10,440 nucleotides of DNA from Euryarchaeota archaeon UBA28 (GTDB taxonomy: Archaea > Thermoplasmatota > Poseidoniia > Poseidoniales > Thalassarchaeaceae): positions 1-10,440 of the forward strand of contig DANW01000028.1 in assembly GCA_002501605.1 (NCBI GenBank), read 5' to 3'. Shown one piece after another: positions 7,721-10,440 of the stretch. Under the pieces are notes generated by a model. It made no database searches. It saw only the letters and a list, made by a program, of their open reading frames with translations, and was not told the DNA's origin. The position numbers and the translations under genes are program-made. Every line of letters starts with the position of its first letter. Position 1 is the first letter of the stretch.

Positions 7721-8434
7721 ATGATGCACCCCGACCTATCTGTGAGGATAAGGAATGGAATCATAGTGACCTCCATAGGGATACTGGGTATATTTTGTAC
7801 GGCAATCTTGGGAATTTTCTATGCCCCTGGTGTCGATCCAATGGCTTGGAATGCCCCTGAGGCACAGAGGATATTCTACTGGCACGTACCTTTTGCATGG
7901 TCTTCTTTTCTTGCCTTCTGTATGCTATTTATCGGGGCCTTATCTTGGTATAGAAATCGATCAGAATGGGGGTGGAGATGGGTATCTACAGGCTCAGACC
8001 TAGGCCTTCTTTTTGGTGCAGGCGTGGTCACTTCGGGACCTATATGGGGCTCGGTGGAATGGGGCGTTCCGTGGGATTGGGGGGATCTAAGGCTCAACAC
8101 CTTCGCCCTACTCACCGGGGTAGCATTATTCCTGGTTCTTTCAAGGAGATCTCAGCCCGATGGGCAGGAGACTAGGGACACTCTCGCCGCAATAGGTCTG
8201 TTCGGTTTCGCGTTGGTACCAATAACAGCCATCGCTACGACTTTGTACCAAAAGAGGCATCCGGGAATAGTTGTGGTGGATGGGGATGGTACTGGACTAG
8301 ATCCTCTGATGAGAACCGTACTGATGTTCGGAACTGTATCTTTCATGGTATTATTCGTCGGTCTTTCAATGCTGAGCGATTCGGTGTTGAGACTCGAAGA
8401 TACGGCTGAGAAAGCCAAGAGAAGGTTGGATTAG
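7721..8434 (+). CDS. ccmC: Cytochrome c maturation protein CcmC (heme-handling membrane protein)
   Basis: 237 residues from the ATG at 7721, with about six transmembrane helices. The WWD heme-handling signature is clear at residues 105-127 (SGPIWGSVEWG followed by VPWDWGDLRLNT). The two external heme-ligand histidines expected of CcmC are present as H55 (YWHVPFAW) and H180 (KRHPGIVV), close to H60 and H184 of the E. coli protein. CcmC loads heme onto the chaperone CcmE on the outer face of the membrane. The size suits CcmC and is far too small for the related CcmF or CcsA/ResC proteins. A TTG 18 bases upstream is in frame, but the paired ATGs at 7721/7724 are the natural start. The gene follows ccmAB after 37 bases and precedes a CcmD-like gene by 8, so the three form an operon. 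Confidence 0.92.
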   Translation: MMHPDLSVRIRNGIIVTSIGILGIFCTAILGIFYAPGVDPMAWNAPEAQRIFYWHVPFAWSSFLAFCMLFIGALSWYRNRSEWGWRWVSTGSDLGLLFGAGVVTSGPIWGSVEWGVPWDWGDLRLNTFALLTGVALFLVLSRRSQPDGQETRDTLAAIGLFGFALVPITAIATTLYQKRHPGIVVVDGDGTGLDPLMRTVLMFGTVSFMVLFVGLSMLSDSVLRLEDTAEKAKRRLD

Positions 8435-8439
8435 GTGAG
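8434..8439 (+). promoter_or_regulatory. Shine-Dalgarno site for the ccmD-like gene
   Basis: GGTGAG overlaps the last base of the ccmC stop codon and ends 3 bases before the ATG at 8443. It matches the GGTGA part of the archaeal anti-Shine-Dalgarno complement and supports this short reading frame being translated. Confidence 0.55.
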
Positions 8440-8442
8440 TCA

Positions 8443-8583
8443 ATGTCAGGAACTACAGAGCTGGTAATGGCATACGGCATAATGTCAGCTATAATCGCCT
8501 TTTACGTAAATCATCTACGATCGAGAATAGTATTTTTGTCCTCTAAGATAAGTGAATATTCCACTTCCATTGAGGAAGAATAG
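8443..8583 (+). CDS. ccmD: CcmD-like small single-helix membrane protein
   Basis: A 46-codon frame beginning MSGTTELVMAYGIMSAIIAF and ending in TAG at 8581-8583. It has a short N-terminus, one hydrophobic helix (about residues 6-24), then a basic stretch (HLRSR, 24-28) and a polar/acidic tail ending EEE. This is the classic CcmD layout: a tiny protein with an A-Y-G/A motif entering the helix and an arginine-rich cytosolic side, which stabilises the CcmABC complex and aids release of heme-loaded CcmE. Sequence conservation in CcmD is weak, so the call rests on size, topology, the Shine-Dalgarno site and its place 8 bases after ccmC. It is easily missed by gene finders because of its length. 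Confidence 0.72.
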   Translation: MSGTTELVMAYGIMSAIIAFYVNHLRSRIVFLSSKISEYSTSIEEE

Positions 8584-8596
8584 AGTCCAAAGCAAG

Positions 8597-8614
8597 AATA
8601 ATTGCCATTGGCAA
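8597..8614 (+). promoter_or_regulatory. Candidate promoter/operator before nmd3: AT-rich box joined to a dyad
   Basis: AATAATT at 8597-8603 resembles a TATA box and overlaps a perfect dyad, TTGCCA-T-TGGCAA (8602-8614, 6-bp arms with a 1-nt centre). Initiation about 26 bases downstream would fall near 8626-8630, just before the ATG at 8632 and about 28 bases before the ATG at 8656. The dyad would then sit where a regulator could block TBP/TFB binding. It lies in the 72-bp gap after the ccmD-like gene. It is inferred from sequence shape only. Confidence 0.35.
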
Positions 8615-8655
8615 CCCTTCTAACTGCGAGCATGGGCGCATTTGATGGGAGAGGC

Positions 8656-9702
8656 ATGGCTGAGGGGGAGTTCTGCATAGTTTGTGGCGGACCACCGCCC
8701 CTGACATCAGATAGATTGTGCGAAGCATGTCTTAGGGAGAGGACACAGTTATCCGTGATTCCAGAAAGAATCCAGCAAGAAAGATGCTCAAAATGCGGAT
8801 TTCATGAGATTAGAGGAAGATGGTCCGAAATAGGAGCTGATGATTTGGCTGATTTGAGAATAAGGGCAAATCTTCGTGTCGAGGATAGGGCCAAGCAGGT
8901 CTCTGTTGATTTTGCAGTAGAAGAAATCGATGAAAGAACTAACAGGTTGCACGTAAATGTCTCGGGAAAGATAGAGAATTGTGATTTTTCTGATTCCCAC
9001 GAGGTACTACTACAAACAAGCAATGCCGTCTGCCCTACCTGCACTCGAAAGGCAGGTTCCTACTTCGAAGCTGTAATGCAACTGAGGTCAGCAGGAAGAA
9101 GGCTCTCCAAGTCCGAATTGAAATCACTAAGGGACACTCTCGATGAGATGCTTTCCGAAATGGAGGCAGATCAAATGTTCTTCATCTCTGAAGAAGGTCC
9201 AGTTACAGGCGGGTGGGACTTAAAATTAGGATCCAAAGCCATGGCGAGAAGATGGGCAAGAAATTTAGTTAGAAAATTTGGAGGAACAGTAAAGGAAACC
9301 TCAACAGTAGTCGGTGCTAATGATGGTATTGAGGTTACTAGACTCACATTAAGCTACAGGAAACCAGCTTACGGAATTGGTGACGTTGTAAGATTCAGAA
9401 AACACCTCTGGATCGTGGACAGCTGGCAAAAGGACGGCCCAATTCTGAAGAAAATGGAGAGATTCGAGAGATCCGGAGCCTCGTGGAGAGATATGGAAGA
9501 CTCCGTGGTCATTTGTCCCGAGAGTGAGCAATTCATAGTTGAAATACTGAATAGGGACAGCTCAGCAGTGGAAGTTATGGAACCGTTGGATTACAAAGTT
9601 GTCACGGTAGCATTACCATACGATGATGATATCGAATCAAAAACTGTACGCATTGGCTTCATACAGGGCGAGTGGTTAGCACTGCCGTCAAGGAGGACTT
9701 GA
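8656..9702 (+). CDS. nmd3: NMD3-family protein (ribosomal large-subunit export/biogenesis factor homologue)
   Basis: 348 residues from the ATG at 8656. The N-terminal region carries the characteristic treble of zinc-binding Cys pairs: C7-x-x-C10 with C22-x-x-C25, then C44-x-x-C47, and C126-x-x-C129 followed by R-K-A-G-S-Y-F-E-A-V-M-Q-L-R, a strongly conserved NMD3 segment. The C-terminal half contains R-K-P-A-Y-G-I-G-D-V-V (about 235-245), matching the NMD3 OB/SH3-like part. In eukaryotes NMD3 is the adaptor exporting the 60S subunit; in archaea, without a nucleus, it is thought to act in late large-subunit assembly or tRNA-site occupation. ATGs at 8632 and a TTG at 8602 extend the frame, but the start at 8656 sits just before the first Cys pair and has a GGGAG purine tract 4 bases upstream. 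The family is secure; the exact start is not. Confidence 0.9.
   Translation: MAEGEFCIVCGGPPPLTSDRLCEACLRERTQLSVIPERIQQERCSKCGFHEIRGRWSEIGADDLADLRIRANLRVEDRAKQVSVDFAVEEIDERTNRLHVNVSGKIENCDFSDSHEVLLQTSNAVCPTCTRKAGSYFEAVMQLRSAGRRLSKSELKSLRDTLDEMLSEMEADQMFFISEEGPVTGGWDLKLGSKAMARRWARNLVRKFGGTVKETSTVVGANDGIEVTRLTLSYRKPAYGIGDVVRFRKHLWIVDSWQKDGPILKKMERFERSGASWRDMEDSVVICPESEQFIVEILNRDSSAVEVMEPLDYKVVTVALPYDDDIESKTVRIGFIQGEWLALPSRRT
9691..9696 (+). promoter_or_regulatory. Strong Shine-Dalgarno site for the sugar-phosphate isomerase gene
   Basis: AGGAGG lies inside the last codons of nmd3 and is spaced 7 bases from the GTG at 9704. It decides the start: the nearby ATG at 9702 would read straight into TGA, and no other start in the right frame lies before the conserved SIS motif except internal ATGs that would trim the N-terminus. 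Confidence 0.7.
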
Positions 9703-9703
9703 T

Positions 9704-10440
9704 GTGACCGAAGATACGCTCGAATATTTGGAAAGGACACTTGATGATGAGGGGATGTGTGAGTTTACTAGGTCGTTCGTCGACGACCTAGATTCTGCCA
9801 TGAGAATTGATGTCGATTTGGAATCAGATTCTGACTGGACTGGTGTGATTTTTCTTGGCATGGGCGGATCTGGGGCCTCTGGAAAATTTTTGAAAACTAT
9901 CTCAGAAGAGGATGGTGGTCTCCCATTTGTTGTTTGGAATGATTACTCGTTGCCCAGCTGGTGGGGGCCGGAGTGGCTGGTTATTGCAACCTCATATTCC
10001 GGAAATACCGAGGAAACACTCAGCGGGATCAAAGAGGCGTTGGAATCAGGCGGTACAGTCATTGGGATATCCTCCGGTGGCGAGATGGCCGAGATTTTAG
10101 CCATGTATCAGGAAGCCGTCCATGTATCAATTCCAGGGGGACAGATGCCTAGATCTGCATTCGGACATATTCTAGGAGCCCAACTTGCTATTTGCTGGTC
10201 GATGGGCATCCTCAGTCGTCCGCAGGAGGAGGATTTACGAAAAATGATTACAAGACTCAGGGAGTCTTCCAAGACGCTGGATTTTGTCGGAGGGGATGGG
10301 ATGTCTGAGGCCCTTGCGAGGAATTTAGTTGACATGGAGATAGGCATAGTTTGCCCGAGGGTACTCGAAGCTCCTGCATACAGGTTAACATGTCAGATTA
10401 ACGAGAACTCCGAGGCCTTCGCAAAATACTCGGTGGTGCC
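9704..10440 (+). CDS. Bifunctional phosphoglucose/phosphomannose isomerase (SIS domain), C-terminus beyond the window
   Basis: From a GTG at 9704 the frame is open to the window edge (245 full codons), beginning VTEDTLEYLERTLDDEGMC. Signatures of the archaeal PGI/PMI family are present in order: the SIS phosphosugar loop G52-M-G-G-S-G-A-S-G60, the S-Y-S-G-N-T-E-E-T motif (97-105), Q-M-P-R-S-A-F-G-H (from 147), and the N233-E-N region expected to carry the catalytic glutamate. Such enzymes interconvert glucose-6-phosphate or mannose-6-phosphate with fructose-6-phosphate, linking glycolysis/gluconeogenesis to mannose-containing glycans. The full protein is usually a little over 300 residues, so roughly the last quarter is missing. 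It starts one base after nmd3 ends and shares its transcript. The usual PPRSA motif reads QMPRSA here, a mild variation. Confidence 0.93.
   Translation, partial: MTEDTLEYLERTLDDEGMCEFTRSFVDDLDSAMRIDVDLESDSDWTGVIFLGMGGSGASGKFLKTISEEDGGLPFVVWNDYSLPSWWGPEWLVIATSYSGNTEETLSGIKEALESGGTVIGISSGGEMAEILAMYQEAVHVSIPGGQMPRSAFGHILGAQLAICWSMGILSRPQEEDLRKMITRLRESSKTLDFVGGDGMSEALARNLVDMEIGIVCPRVLEAPAYRLTCQINENSEAFAKYSVV

Noticed and set aside
8602..8655. Longer nmd3 starts at TTG 8602 and ATG 8632
   Set aside because: TTG 8602 would start within the candidate TATA/dyad element. ATG 8632 cannot be excluded as a near-leaderless start, but NMD3 proteins usually begin just before the first Cys pair and a purine tract precedes ATG 8656.
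1..10440. tRNA, rRNA, CRISPR arrays, transposases or phage genes
   Set aside because: None seen on either strand; intergenic space is under 100 bases everywhere and all coding frames are accounted for by chromosomal-type genes.

Overview
The window looks like a piece of an archaeal chromosome, most plausibly a planktonic Thermoplasmatota-type euryarchaeote such as Marine Group II (Poseidoniales). An NMD3-family ribosome export/biogenesis protein is present, which is confined to archaea and eukaryotes. The bifunctional phosphoglucose/phosphomannose isomerase is of the type common in archaea. Some promoters look archaeal, with an AT-rich TATA-like box placed about one helix-turn set upstream of a possible leaderless start. 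A very large secreted subtilase with CARDB repeats also fits marine euryarchaeotes. The lineage is inferred from gene content; no rRNA or other direct marker is present.

Left half, all on the minus strand (read right to left): a rhomboid intramembrane protease with a C-terminal zinc-ribbon-like tail (6181-5186), then a giant membrane-anchored subtilisin-like protease (5127-334), then the N-terminal part of a Maf-family nucleotide pyrophosphatase (332 to the window edge). The Maf start follows the subtilase stop by one base, so the last two are probably co-transcribed. The subtilase and the rhomboid both end in a putative cytosolic Cys-rich zinc ribbon, and they may work as a surface-proteolysis pair.

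An 89-bp divergent intergenic region (6182-6270) separates this from the plus-strand half. It has one AT-rich box midway between the two start codons.

Right half, plus strand: a fused CcmA-CcmB heme ABC transporter (6271-7683), CcmC (7721-8434), and a 46-residue CcmD-like single-helix protein (8443-8583). Together they form the heme translocation/loading module of cytochrome c maturation System I. CcmE, CcmF and CcmH are not in the window. After a 72-bp gap with a possible new promoter and a small dyad comes nmd3 (8656-9702). The phosphoglucose/phosphomannose isomerase gene follows (9704 to the edge); it has a strong Shine-Dalgarno site inside the end of nmd3 and starts one base after its stop.

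There are no rRNA or tRNA genes, CRISPR arrays, insertion sequences or long repeats that I can see. No intergenic stretch exceeds 100 bases. Several genes have longer in-frame TTG openings, but internal ATG starts fit the protein families and promoter positions better and are the ones used here.
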